DNA of 64,000 nt from Bacillus sp. FJAT-26390 (GCF_001682865.1 NZ_MAQX01000032.1:552888-616887); one strand, 5' to 3'. Shown: positions 17,775 to 26,543, numbered from the stretch's first letter. Numbers and translations: made by a program. Notes: generated from the sequence alone by a model not told the origin.

Positions 17775-18941
17775 TCATTTTGCAGCTGCATAAGTCTCTC
17801 TCAGAGCGCTGTAGCTATCTACAATCTCCTGATGAATCGCATGCTTGTGAGGTATTCCCATATGGGAGGTGACGACTTCGTGAATGCCGGAGCAGCGAAG
17901 CGCCGTCTGCAGCATGACAGCCTCCTCGTCCTTCTCGTAATCAAAGAGCAGGGCATCGGCTATCGCTGAGGTCAGATGGGGAATCGGAATCCCTAGCTTA
18001 TGCGCCTGCAAAGCCGGCCTAACGAGCCTATCGTTCAACGAGAGCTTGCGCAGGGGAGAGCGCCCGACACGTATGACATTATCGGTCAAACGAGGGTTAG
18101 TAAACCTCATCATCATTTTCTGAATGTACCGGTCATGCTTCTTCTTGTCCCAGTGGTATTTAGAGGTGAGGAGACTCCCCGTTTCCATAAGCACCTGCGA
18201 CAATTCCTCCTTGATTCCATCATCTCTCATCGCCTCCTGAATCGTGGCATACCCTTCAAGATAACCATGATAAGCAGCGGTGCAATGACCCGTATTCACC
18301 GTAAACAACTTACGCTCAATGTAAGGTTCTAACGCATCCACATATTTAACCCCTTCGATCTTCTCATAACCCTCAATCATCGCCGATCGATCCACAATCC
18401 ATTCAAAATAAGGCTCCACCGTCACTTTAAGCGGATCATCATGCTCCTGCACGGGTACGATTCGATCAACAGCCGTATCTGGAAAAGCGATGCACCGATC
18501 TGCTGTCTCATGCCAATCCGCCGGCAGATGCTCATACACGCGGCGCTTGAGCTGCGAACTGCCGGAAATCGCATTCTCGCATGCAATGATATGCAAAGGT
18601 TTGTAGTTGCGGTTTCGAAGCCTCCGTTCAATGCCTGCGGCAATGGATTCCGCGATATGCTTCAGCGCACTTACACCTACAGCTGTCGTGACCATATCCG
18701 CAGTCGCAATCGCATCGGATACCGCCGATTTATTTTTGCCGCTGATGGCTGTTACGTTTTTCACAATTTCCGAATCTCGCGACTCGTTAGCCAGCGTAAC
18801 CGTATATTGCCCCTGCTGTTGAAGCAGCTGCACCTTCCTCTCGTTCCGAGCCACAAAAGTAACCTCATAACCCGCATTCGACAAAAGAAGGCCAATAAAG
18901 CCTCTACCTATATTGCCCGCGCCAAAATGTACAGCCTTCAT
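17775..18941 (-). CDS. mtlD: Mannitol-1-phosphate 5-dehydrogenase, orphan copy with NADP-like cofactor loop
   Basis: A 388-residue member of the polyol dehydrogenase family, interconverting mannitol 1-phosphate and fructose 6-phosphate. Visible are HFGAGNIGRGFIG at the N-terminus, FPDTAVDRIVP (about 150) and the active-site ERKLFTVNTGHCTAAYHG. At the end of the second beta strand, where MtlD enzymes have Asp (FxDVN; Asp31 in the second copy of this window), this protein reads FVARNERK, with Ala31-Arg32. Loss of the acidic residue plus a neighbouring Arg is the usual signature of NADP(H) use. It has no PTS gene beside it; a HAD phosphatase gene lies just upstream on the same strand. AAGGAGG precedes the ATG. 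Together this suggests synthesis, not breakdown, of mannitol (inference). Confidence 0.9.
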   Translation of the reverse strand: MKAVHFGAGNIGRGFIGLLLSNAGYEVTFVARNERKVQLLQQQGQYTVTLANESRDSEIVKNVTAISGKNKSAVSDAIATADMVTTAVGVSALKHIAESIAAGIERRLRNRNYKPLHIIACENAISGSSQLKRRVYEHLPADWHETADRCIAFPDTAVDRIVPVQEHDDPLKVTVEPYFEWIVDRSAMIEGYEKIEGVKYVDALEPYIERKLFTVNTGHCTAAYHGYLEGYATIQEAMRDDGIKEELSQVLMETGSLLTSKYHWDKKKHDRYIQKMMMRFTNPRLTDNVIRVGRSPLRKLSLNDRLVRPALQAHKLGIPIPHLTSAIADALLFDYEKDEEAVMLQTALRCSGIHEVVTSHMGIPHKHAIHQEIVDSYSALRETYAAAK

Positions 18942-18983
18942 CGTCCGAACCTCCTTCAGTGGATGGTATCGCCTTTCATATAA

Positions 18984-18997
18984 TCAGAATATTCTGA
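18984..18997. promoter_or_regulatory. 14-bp perfect palindrome upstream of orphan mtlD
   Basis: TCAGAATATTCTGA is perfectly self-complementary and lies 43 bases before the mtlD start, between the HAD gene and mtlD. It could be a dimeric regulator site; no protein can be assigned. Confidence 0.35.
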
Positions 18998-19058
18998 CTA
19001 ATTTATTTACAGGAAAGCATGGCATGTTCCCTTCGAACACCCATCTCGACAACGAGCT

Positions 19059-19721
19059 TTATAGAGCACCCGCAACCAATTCGTGAAAATCAATATGCGA
19101 CAAGGATTCCGCATGATAGTACCGATCGGACTTATCAAATGCCAAGCTCTTCGTAATCGTATTCGGAACGACTATACACGACATCCCGGCTGCCGATGCA
19201 GCACGCGCTCCATTCGGGGAGTCCTCAATTGCCACCGCTTCACTCGCTTCTACGCCAAGACCAGCAAGCGTCTGCCTGTATAGCTCTGGATCCGGCTTCA
19301 CCTTCGCCACATCATCCGCCGTCCGAATGCATTCGAAATAATGCGCGATCTCGAGCTGCTCCAAATATTTATCGATCCAAGCACGGGCCGAGCTGGATGC
19401 GAGTCCGATCTTCAAGCCAGATTCCTGGGCATCCTTCAAATAATCCAGTATGCCGGACCGCACCTGTTCGCTTCGCATGAGCTCAGCATGTTGGAGATGC
19501 ACCAGTTCACGGAAAGCTTGCTTATCGATCGGCAGGTTAAGATCCGTCATTAAATATTCATAAGGGTTAAACGCATGCAGACTCGTGCCGATGCAGCCGG
19601 AATACTGCTCCAATGTCAGCTCTACCCCATGTTCTTTATACGCGTCACGAAATGCATAGTACCAAGCCGTTTCCGTGTCAATTATCGTACCGTCAAAATC
19701 AAAAATTATCGCTTTAATCAT
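19059..19721 (-). CDS. HAD-superfamily phosphatase (YhcW/beta-phosphoglucomutase-like)
   Basis: About 220 residues, subfamily I HAD with a helical cap. All four motifs are present: IIFDFDGTIIDTE (nucleophile Asp and acid/base Asp, residues 8 and 10), ASSSARAW (motif II), KVKPDPELY (motif III Lys) and IEDSPNGARAA (motif IV). Such enzymes dephosphorylate sugar phosphates or interconvert glucose phosphates. The ATG at 19721 follows AGGAG closely and gives the canonical MIKAIIFDFDGT start. The next gene on the strand, 117 bases on, is the orphan mtlD, so a mannitol-1-phosphatase role is attractive but unproved. Confidence 0.88.
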   Translation of the reverse strand: MIKAIIFDFDGTIIDTETAWYYAFRDAYKEHGVELTLEQYSGCIGTSLHAFNPYEYLMTDLNLPIDKQAFRELVHLQHAELMRSEQVRSGILDYLKDAQESGLKIGLASSSARAWIDKYLEQLEIAHYFECIRTADDVAKVKPDPELYRQTLAGLGVEASEAVAIEDSPNGARAASAAGMSCIVVPNTITKSLAFDKSDRYYHAESLSHIDFHELVAGAL

Positions 19722-19748
19722 CCATCCATCTCCTCTCATATGTTTAAA

Positions 19749-19765
19749 TGTTAGATTTACTAACA
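19749..19765. promoter_or_regulatory. Inverted repeat upstream of the HAD/mtlD pair
   Basis: TGTTAG-ATTTA-CTAACA, perfect 6-base arms around a 5-base centre, 28 bases before the HAD start codon. Position and symmetry suit an operator. Confidence 0.4.
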
Positions 19766-19973
19766 AAACCGTAACATGTTTTAAAAGTTCACGTCAAGGC
19801 AGGGCACTGCCCAAATGCGCCTCCAAGCGCACGGCAGCGGTATTCGTGAAAACGGTTCAAACCATTGCGCCGACTCGTTTTTCGCTATTTTATGCAAGCG
19901 CTTTGCTGCTTTTCGAAAAAAATTTCAGCCCTTTTTTATTAACCGCTTACATCGCCCCTTCCTCTTCTCCCAA

Positions 19974-20022
19974 ACAAAAAGGAGCCGCCCCATGAGCACA
20001 ATAGCGCTTAGGGCAACTCCTT
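19974..20022 (-). terminator. Terminator after the EamA gene
   Basis: AAGGAG..GCCC pairs with GGGC..CTCCTT (19979-19990 with 20011-20022); the minus strand then runs into five T. It lies 62 bases past the EamA stop. Confidence 0.75.
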
Positions 20023-20084
20023 ACGTATGAACGCTCGTAGGCTACGAATTCACGCAGCTTACGCCGCTTGATTCGCTGTTCTCA

Positions 20085-21026
20085 TTAAAGCATTTGACCG
20101 CCGCCCGTATTCGTTACCGGGACGATCGGTTTCGCCTGCTGCTTGCGCTCGATGCTGATCCAGATTAGGCCAGCGGCCATACAGCCAGCACCGCACATTT
20201 GGATGAATGCGATTTTCTCATCGAACATAAAGTATCCGGCAATGACTGCCGCAGCAGGAACCGCATAGCGGAAAAAGTTCGAGCGAGTGGCTCCGACCTT
20301 AAACATGCAGGCGTTCCATAGGACAAATGCTAGCACCGTACATATAAGCACATTGTAGCCAATCGATAAATAATGGCCGGCATTTAGAGCGGACCAGTCT
20401 GTCTGTCCCCATGAACCGAAGGTTAGCGGAAGCATGAACAACGATCCAAACGCGATGGTCCATGTGCTTACCCGAAGGGCCGAGTATTGCTTCATCAGCG
20501 ACATTGAGCTGAGATTGAATAGCGGACCGATGATGCTGACGGCAAAAGCCATCGCGTTGCCCATCATATTTTCAGAGGAGAGGTTAAAGCCTTCTCCACC
20601 GCCGAGTATGACTAAGCTGACGCCGACAATCGAGATTGCGCCGCCAACGATAAGCCGAAGCGTAATCGATTCCTTGACGAAAAGCGGTGCGAATAAGGCA
20701 GCGAAGATCGGCCATGGCGCCACGTTAAGGAGCGAAGCGTTCGCGAGTGTCGTATATTTGATCGAGTACATCACCATAATTTCGAGCAAAGTAATGCCGA
20801 CGAGCCCGATCAACGCAAGCTTCGGCACGATTCGCCAAGGAATGCCTACGCTGCCCTCGGTCATTTTTAGAATAAGGAAGAAAAACGGCAGAGCAAGTCC
20901 AAATCTCAAAAAAGAAAACACAATCGGGTTAAACGATTCCATCGCCAGGCGAGATATGCCGAAGTTCGCCCCCCATACAACTGCAATCAGAACAAGCCCA
21001 CCGTAATTCAACCATTTGTTGTTCAT
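20085..21026 (-). CDS. EamA/DMT-family transporter
   Basis: About 313 residues with roughly ten hydrophobic helices arranged as two EamA repeats. The first repeat begins LVLIAVVWGANFGISRLAMESFNPIVFSF, the classic start of drug/metabolite transporters, and the second half shows FRYAVPAAAVIAGYFMFDEKI. Such proteins export amino acids, metabolites or drugs; the substrate is unknown. ATG at 21026 with GGCGGAAAG upstream is preferred to the ATG at 21050. It lies downstream of potD on the same strand with a 93-base gap and ends in its own terminator. Confidence 0.88.
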   Translation of the reverse strand: MNNKWLNYGGLVLIAVVWGANFGISRLAMESFNPIVFSFLRFGLALPFFFLILKMTEGSVGIPWRIVPKLALIGLVGITLLEIMVMYSIKYTTLANASLLNVAPWPIFAALFAPLFVKESITLRLIVGGAISIVGVSLVILGGGEGFNLSSENMMGNAMAFAVSIIGPLFNLSSMSLMKQYSALRVSTWTIAFGSLFMLPLTFGSWGQTDWSALNAGHYLSIGYNVLICTVLAFVLWNACMFKVGATRSNFFRYAVPAAAVIAGYFMFDEKIAFIQMCGAGCMAAGLIWISIERKQQAKPIVPVTNTGGGQML

Positions 21027-21119
21027 TCTTTCCGCCCCATCTTTTCGCATATGTCACTATCCAGAAATTCCTCATCCATCATAGCATGCGATCAGGTTAA
21101 AATATTCAAGGGATTTTGC

Positions 21120-22193
21120 TCATTTTTTATGCATTTTAAACTCTAGAAACAGCTCGTTGTAATGGGCCAGCATTCTTTTGCCGAGATTATCGTAAACCTC
21201 AAGTCTGCCGGTCAGCTCTTCGTTCGGATAAAAACGGTCATCGGTCGCGATTTCCTCCGGAAGCAGCGCCATCGCCGCCTCGTTTGGCGTCGAATAACCG
21301 ACATATTCCGCATTTTGCGCCGCAACCTCGGGATCGAGCATAAAGTTAATAAATTGATGCGCGCCCTCGATATTTCGAGCCGTTTTTGGAATGACCATAT
21401 TATCGAACCACAGGTTCGAGCCTTCTTCCGGCACGACATAATCGAGCTTATCGTTCTCGTCCATAATTTCCGATGCATCCCCGGACCAGACGAGGCCGAC
21501 AGCCGCCTCTTCGTTCGCGAGCAGCATTTTGATCTCGTCGCCTACAATCGCCTTCACGTTAGGCGTCATCTGAAGCATCTTCGCCTTCGCCTCCTGCAAA
21601 TGCGCTTCGTTCGTATCATTGAGCGAGTAGTGCAAGCTGTTCAGCCCCATGCCCATGACCTCGCGAGCGCCGTCGAGCAGCAGAATTTGATTGCGGAGGC
21701 TCTTGTCCCACAGATCATTCCAGCTGGAGAAGTCGAGCTCGCCTACAAGCTCAGGATTATAAATAATGCCGACCGTTCCCCAAAAATACGGAATCGAATA
21801 CGCATTATCCGGATCAAAGGACAGATTCATGAAGCGCGGATCGATATATTTCAAATTCGGCAGCTTCGAGTGATCAAGCTTCAGCAGAACGCCTTCCTCT
21901 TTCATTTTGCTAATCGCATACTCGGAGGGAATGCTTACGTCAAACGTCGTTCCGCCTTGCTCGATTTTGGTCATCATCGCTTCATTCGAATCGAAGGTTT
22001 GGTAGATGACTTTAATGCCGGTCTCCTCCTCGAAGCGCTCAAGCAGCTCGGGATCGACATAATCGCCCCAGTTGTAAATCGTTAGCGTGTTGTCGCCGCT
22101 GTAGCCCTCGCTTGAATTCAGGTACGACGTCAAATAGATAAGCCCTAATGAAACAACAAACACGACAACGAACATGCGCACAAGCTGTCCCAT
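21120..22193 (-). CDS. potD: Spermidine/putrescine ABC transporter substrate-binding protein PotD
   Basis: A 357-residue periplasmic-type binding protein of the polyamine family. NWGDYVDPELLERFEEETGIKV (about 40), YQTFDSNEAMMTKIEQGG, FDVSIPSEYAI, YSIPYFWGTVGIIYNPE and GLVWSGDASE follow the PotD pattern. The N-terminus has a hydrophobic helix (about 5-25) but no lipobox cysteine, so the protein seems anchored by an uncleaved helix, unlike the usual Gram-positive lipoprotein form. Its ATG overlaps the potC stop by one base (TAATG), a sign of translational coupling. Last gene of potABCD. Confidence 0.93.
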   Translation of the reverse strand: MGQLVRMFVVVFVVSLGLIYLTSYLNSSEGYSGDNTLTIYNWGDYVDPELLERFEEETGIKVIYQTFDSNEAMMTKIEQGGTTFDVSIPSEYAISKMKEEGVLLKLDHSKLPNLKYIDPRFMNLSFDPDNAYSIPYFWGTVGIIYNPELVGELDFSSWNDLWDKSLRNQILLLDGAREVMGMGLNSLHYSLNDTNEAHLQEAKAKMLQMTPNVKAIVGDEIKMLLANEEAAVGLVWSGDASEIMDENDKLDYVVPEEGSNLWFDNMVIPKTARNIEGAHQFINFMLDPEVAAQNAEYVGYSTPNEAAMALLPEEIATDDRFYPNEELTGRLEVYDNLGKRMLAHYNELFLEFKMHKK

Positions 22194-22993
22194 TAGCGCC
22201 CCTCCTTGACTGACGGCTTCATGTTCCGTTGATTAATAAAGTAATACCCGACAACCAGCACGATCGTAAATAGGAAAATAAGCGTCGATAACGCGTTGAT
22301 CGACAGCGACACGCCTTGGCGCGCCCGTGAGTAGATCTCGACCGACAGCGTCGAGAAGCCGTTGCCCGTTACGAAAAACGTGACAGCGAAATCATCAAGC
22401 GAATAGGTCAGCGCCATGAAGAAACCCGCAAATATGCCCGGTTTAATGAACGGCAGCATCACCCGCGTCAGCACCTGCCACGAGCTAGCGCCGAGATCGC
22501 GAGCCGCATCGACCAGCGTCGAGCTCATTTCCTGCAGCTTCGGCAGCACCATAATAACGACGATTGGCACGCTGAACGCGATATGCGACAGCAGCACGGA
22601 CACGAAGCCCAGCTTAATGCCGATAATGGTGAAAAGGATTAGAAATGACGCGCCGATAATGACGTCCGGACTGACGATGAGCACGTTGTTGAGCGTGAGG
22701 AGCGTTTGCTTCGGCCTATTGCTCCGTATGTGATGGATGGCGATTGCGCCAATTACGCCCAAAATTGTCGAGATCGCCGCGGACATCAGCGCAATGACGA
22801 ACGTATTCAGTACGATGATAAGCAGGCGCGTATCCTCAAACACCTCTTTGTAGTAATCAAGCGTGAAGCTCTCGAAATTGCGCATCGACCCGCCGCTATT
22901 GAACGAATAGAACATTAAATAGAAAATCGGCGCATAGAGCACCACAAATATGAATACTAAATAAAGATTTGACCATTTATTTGTTCCGCGCAT
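22193..22993 (-). CDS. potC: Polyamine ABC transporter permease PotC
   Basis: About 266 residues, six predicted helices, and the permease EAA loop VDAARDLGASSWQVLTRVMLPFIKPGI (about 170-195). The start is the ATG at 22993, 8 bases after GAGG; an in-frame GTG at 23002 is less well placed. It overlaps potB by 17 bases and is followed by potD with a one-base overlap. Together with PotB it forms the membrane channel for spermidine/putrescine uptake. Confidence 0.93.
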   Translation of the reverse strand: MRGTNKWSNLYLVFIFVVLYAPIFYLMFYSFNSGGSMRNFESFTLDYYKEVFEDTRLLIIVLNTFVIALMSAAISTILGVIGAIAIHHIRSNRPKQTLLTLNNVLIVSPDVIIGASFLILFTIIGIKLGFVSVLLSHIAFSVPIVVIMVLPKLQEMSSTLVDAARDLGASSWQVLTRVMLPFIKPGIFAGFFMALTYSLDDFAVTFFVTGNGFSTLSVEIYSRARQGVSLSINALSTLIFLFTIVLVVGYYFINQRNMKPSVKEGR

Positions 22994-23795
22994 CGGCTGC
23001 ACCTCGCTTTCGATTGCCGGTTATGAGCATCATCGCTGCCATCGCCAAAATTAAAAATACCGCGATGGTCGCCCCCATCCCCCAGTCCTGCGTCACGAGA
23101 AAATGCTGCTCGATTGCCGTTCCGAGCGTAATGACGCGGTTTCCTGCGATGAGCCGCGTAATCATAAACAGCGACAGCGCCGGAATAAATACGGCCATAC
23201 AGCCGGATTTCACGCCGCTGATCGTGAGCGGAAAAATAACGCGGCGGAACGTCGTCCACGCCGATGCGCCCAGATCACGCGCCGCATAGACGAGCGATGG
23301 ATTCATTTCCTCCAGCGCATTAAAGATCGGCAATATCATGAACGGTATAAAAATATAAACGGATACGAAAATAAAGCTGAAATCGGTGAACAAAATTTGC
23401 TTATTTCCGATGCCGATCGCTTCAAGCACCGAATTAACAAAACCATATGTACCGAACAAGCCGATAAAAGCGTATGCCTTGAGCAGCAAATTGATCCAGC
23501 TTGGCAAAATGATAAGCAGCAGCCAAAGCTGCTTATGCTTGGTCCTCGTCAGCAAATAAGCCGTCGGATAAGCAGCGAGCAATGAGATGGCGGTTATGAG
23601 AAACGCATACCAAAACGAGCTAAGCGTCATCTTTAAATAGACCGGCGTAAAAAACTTCGCGTAATTGCCAAACGTAAAATTGCCATCCACATCAAAAAAC
23701 GAATAATACGCAACTAAGACGATTGGCGCAATGACGAACAGCACGATCCACGCCATATAAGGGATTAGATAAAAACTGCGTGATTTATTTGACAT
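22977..23795 (-). CDS. potB: Polyamine ABC transporter permease PotB
   Basis: About 272 residues with six predicted helices and the EAA loop VYAARDLGASAWTTFRRVIFPL (about 175-195). FYLIPYMAWIVLFVIAPIVLVAYYSF is the first helix. The ATG at 23795 (MSNKSRSFYLIP) has GAGG 6 bases upstream inside the end of potA, which it overlaps by 11 bases. The longer frame to 23882 has no ribosome site and a non-conserved basic N-terminus. Confidence 0.93.
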   Translation of the reverse strand: MSNKSRSFYLIPYMAWIVLFVIAPIVLVAYYSFFDVDGNFTFGNYAKFFTPVYLKMTLSSFWYAFLITAISLLAAYPTAYLLTRTKHKQLWLLLIILPSWINLLLKAYAFIGLFGTYGFVNSVLEAIGIGNKQILFTDFSFIFVSVYIFIPFMILPIFNALEEMNPSLVYAARDLGASAWTTFRRVIFPLTISGVKSGCMAVFIPALSLFMITRLIAGNRVITLGTAIEQHFLVTQDWGMGATIAVFLILAMAAMMLITGNRKRGAADARNK

Positions 23796-24894
23796 CGACG
23801 GCCTCGCTGTACGCTTCGAGACGTTTATCGAATTCCTCTTCCGTCTCGTCAAGACGCATGACATGAATCGCTTCCGGGTCAAAGGTCAGCCCTATTTGCT
23901 CGCCAACCGTCGCTTTGCGCGTGGAATGGACAAGCCACTCATTGCCTGACTCATCATAGCAGCAGATCTCATAATGAACGCCGCGGAACAGCTGCGAATC
24001 TACGCGCACCTGCAGCTTGCCGTTATCAGATGACGTAATCTCCAAATCCTCCGGCCTGATGACGATGTCGACCGCCTCGTTTGGCGTCAGCCCTTGGTCA
24101 ACGCATTCGAAGGAACGGCCAGCAAATTCCACCACAAAGTCTCGCGCCATCCGGCCCGGTACAATGTTCGACTCCCCAATAAAATCAGCGACAAAACGGT
24201 TGATCGGCTCATCGTAAATATCAGTAGGCGTTCCGCTCTGCTGAATTTTTCCTTCATTAATAACAAAAATCTCATCCGACATCGCCAGCGCTTCCTCTTG
24301 ATCATGCGTAACGAATATAAACGTGATGCCTAGGCGGCGCTGCAGCTCGCGCAGCTCATACTGCATTTCCGTCCGGAGTTTCAGATCAAGCGCGGAGAGC
24401 GGCTCGTCCAATAAAATAATTTCCGGCTCATTCACGATAGCCCGCGCGATCGCAACGCGCTGCCGCTGTCCGCCGGACATCTCTGTAATCTCACGTGACT
24501 CGTAGCCGTTCAAGTTTACGAAGCGCAGCGCTTCCTTAACTTTAGCGGTCACATCGGCGTTTTTGAGCTTTTTGATGCGCAGGCCGAAGGCGACATTTTC
24601 GAACACGTTCAAGTGAGGGAACAGCGCGTAATCCTGGAATACAGTGTTCACCTGCCGCTCGTTCGCCGGCACCCTATTAATGACTTTTCCATTAAAATAA
24701 ATCTGCCCCTCGGACGGCTCGGTGAAACCCGCGATCAGTCTGAGAATAGTCGTTTTGCCGCAGCCCGAAGGGCCAAGCAGCGTATAAAACTTGCCTCGCT
24801 CTATCGTAAAGCTGACGTCCCTAAGAACAGCGGCGTCATTATGATCATATTGCTTTGTCACATGCTCAAAGCGAATGATAGTTTGATCTTGCAT
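23785..24894 (-). CDS. potA: Polyamine ABC transporter ATPase PotA
   Basis: A 369-residue ABC ATPase with a C-terminal TOBE-type regulatory domain (about 280-350). Walker A is GPSGCGKTT (about 38-46), the signature is EMSGGQRQRVAIARA (about 140), Walker B is IILLDEPLSALD, and the switch His is in FVTHDQEEA. First gene of the potABCD operon, facing away from mtlA across a 201-base intergenic region. AAAGGGG precedes the ATG. Confidence 0.94.
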   Translation of the reverse strand: MQDQTIIRFEHVTKQYDHNDAAVLRDVSFTIERGKFYTLLGPSGCGKTTILRLIAGFTEPSEGQIYFNGKVINRVPANERQVNTVFQDYALFPHLNVFENVAFGLRIKKLKNADVTAKVKEALRFVNLNGYESREITEMSGGQRQRVAIARAIVNEPEIILLDEPLSALDLKLRTEMQYELRELQRRLGITFIFVTHDQEEALAMSDEIFVINEGKIQQSGTPTDIYDEPINRFVADFIGESNIVPGRMARDFVVEFAGRSFECVDQGLTPNEAVDIVIRPEDLEITSSDNGKLQVRVDSQLFRGVHYEICCYDESGNEWLVHSTRKATVGEQIGLTFDPEAIHVMRLDETEEEFDKRLEAYSEAVDVK

Positions 24895-25018
24895 ATGGCA
24901 TTCCCCTTTGCATATTTAGAAGAAACAATAGTGATTATACAGCATCCCCGAAATTCGGCAATAGTAAAAGGCAAAATGATGTCAACATTCATCATGACGC
25001 AACCTGCTTTTCAATTCA

Positions 25019-25047
25019 TTGATTATGAAAGCGCTATACATTACGAT
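25019..25047 (+). promoter_or_regulatory. Candidate mtl operon promoter with cre-like site in the spacer
   Basis: TTGATT (25019-25024), a 17-base spacer and TACGAT (25042-25047) form a weak sigma-A promoter. The spacer contains TGAAAGCGCTATAC (25026-25039), close to the CcpA cre consensus and sharing TGAAAGCGCT with the cre-like site at 48630-48643. A weak promoter covered by cre fits an activator-dependent, catabolite-repressed operon. Confidence 0.5.
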
Positions 25048-25055
25048 TAATTCAG

Positions 25056-25070
25056 GTTCAGTTAGTGAAC
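25056..25070 (+). promoter_or_regulatory. Inverted repeat in the mtlA leader
   Basis: GTTCA-GTTAG-TGAAC lies 26 bases before the mtlA start. It could form a small hairpin in the leader or be a regulator site; a downstream TATTAT (25073-25078) could alternatively be a -10 element. Confidence 0.35.
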
Positions 25071-25095
25071 ATTATTATACATTGGAGGTTGAAGC

Positions 25096-26532
25096 ATGAG
25101 TAAACTGACATCCGAGCAACCGGTATCCGGCGGTGTTAAAGTTTCCGTTCAACGATTTGGTCGTTTTCTAAGCGGCATGGTCATGCCGAATATTGGCGCG
25201 TTTATTGCATGGGGACTCATCACGGCACTATTTATTCCGACTGGCTGGATTCCGAACGAGAGTCTGGCAACGCTAGTCGGGCCGATGATTACCTACTTGC
25301 TCCCTATACTCATTGGTTATACCGGCGGTCAAATGATCCACGGCGTACGCGGAGGCGTAGTCGGCGCAATCGTCACACTTGGCGTTATTGCAGGGGCGGA
25401 TATTCCGATGTTCCTCGGAGCCATGATCGTTGGCCCGTTCGCTGCATGGGTATTGAAGAAATTCGATCAGTCCATAGAAGGAAAGATTCCTTCCGGCTTT
25501 GAAATGCTCATCAACAACTTCTCTTCCGGCATTATCGGCGGCGGGCTTGCGATCATTGCATTCAAAGGGATTGGTCCCGTTGTTGCATCGCTAAGCAAAG
25601 TGCTTGCTTCCGGCGTAGAGTGGCTGATCAACACAGGTTTCCTGCCGCTCGCGAACATTTTGATCGAGCCGGCTAAAGTGTTATTTCTTAATAACGCCAT
25701 CAACCATGGCATACTTGGGCCGCTTGCACTCGATCAAGCCTCGCAAACAGGCAAATCGATCATTTACATGCTGGAATCAAATCCAGGTCCGGGCCTTGGC
25801 ATCTTGCTCGCTTATTGGCTGTTTGGCAAAGGGATGGTTAAGCAATCGGCGCCAGGCGCGGTTGTCATCCATTTCTTCGGCGGTATTCATGAAATTTACT
25901 TCCCGTACATTCTCATGAATCCTCGTTTGATTCTTGCAGCCATCGCTGGCGGCGTAGCCGGCACGTTCACCTTCTCCGTCTTCGGAGCAGGACTTGTCGC
26001 GGCTCCGTCACCAGGCAGTATTATCGCTTACTTCACGATGACGCCAAAAGGCGGTCTGCTGGCTATGCTAAGCGGCGTAGCGGTAGCAACGATCGTTTCC
26101 TTCCTCGTCTCAGCCGTACTGCTTAAGACCAGCAAACAGAACGAGGATGCGGGCAACGAGCTAGAGGAAGCAGCGAAAAAAGTACAGCAAATGAAAGCCG
26201 AATCCAAAGGAAATGCCGCGGCGCCTTCCGCTCCGCAAACACAGCTTGCGAAGGAGCAGGTTAACAAAATCGTATTTTCCTGCGATGCCGGGATGGGTTC
26301 AAGCGCAATGGGCGCTTCCATTTTGCGCAAAAAAATAAATGCAGCCGAGCTGCCGATTACCGTCATCAACACGGCGATCAACGATATTCCCGGTGATGCC
26401 GACATCGTCATCACCCACAAGACACTAACCGACCGCGCAAGGCAAAAAGCGCCAGGTGCCGAGCATATTTCCATCGATAATTTTCTCAAAAGTCCAGAGT
26501 ACGACCTGCTCGTACAAAGACTAAGTTCATAA
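25096..26532 (+). CDS. mtlA: PTS mannitol-specific EIICB component MtlA
   Basis: A 478-residue membrane permease of the mannitol PTS that takes up mannitol and phosphorylates it to mannitol 1-phosphate. The EIIC part (about 1-345) begins VQRFGRFLSGMVMPNIGAFIAWG and has HFFGGIHEIYFPYILMNPRL, the substrate-site GIHE motif. A flexible Ala/Gln/Lys linker (about 355-385) leads to the EIIB domain, KIVFSCDAGMGSSAMGASILRKK (phospho-Cys, about 398). EIIA is separate (mtlF). GGAGG stands 7 bases before the ATG. First gene of the six-gene plus-strand mannitol operon. Confidence 0.97.
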   Translation: MSKLTSEQPVSGGVKVSVQRFGRFLSGMVMPNIGAFIAWGLITALFIPTGWIPNESLATLVGPMITYLLPILIGYTGGQMIHGVRGGVVGAIVTLGVIAGADIPMFLGAMIVGPFAAWVLKKFDQSIEGKIPSGFEMLINNFSSGIIGGGLAIIAFKGIGPVVASLSKVLASGVEWLINTGFLPLANILIEPAKVLFLNNAINHGILGPLALDQASQTGKSIIYMLESNPGPGLGILLAYWLFGKGMVKQSAPGAVVIHFFGGIHEIYFPYILMNPRLILAAIAGGVAGTFTFSVFGAGLVAAPSPGSIIAYFTMTPKGGLLAMLSGVAVATIVSFLVSAVLLKTSKQNEDAGNELEEAAKKVQQMKAESKGNAAAPSAPQTQLAKEQVNKIVFSCDAGMGSSAMGASILRKKINAAELPITVINTAINDIPGDADIVITHKTLTDRARQKAPGAEHISIDNFLKSPEYDLLVQRLSS

Positions 26533-26543
26533 AATTAGACTCA

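Larger units (their letters stand above)
19722..20084. other. Intergenic region upstream of the HAD/mtlD pair
   Basis: 363 bases without a supported gene. It contains the terminator of the EamA gene (19974-20022) and, near the HAD gene, an interrupted palindrome at 19749-19765. Nothing else was recognised in the middle part. Confidence 0.6.

Noticed and set aside
17607..17969. Plus-strand frame of 120 codons in the gdh-mtlD gap
   Set aside because: It runs through the mtlD terminator and into the antisense of mtlD; no ribosome site.
21162..22085. Long plus-strand open frame of 307 codons
   Set aside because: Antisense to potD, no ribosome site, Arg/His-rich composition typical of a shadow frame.
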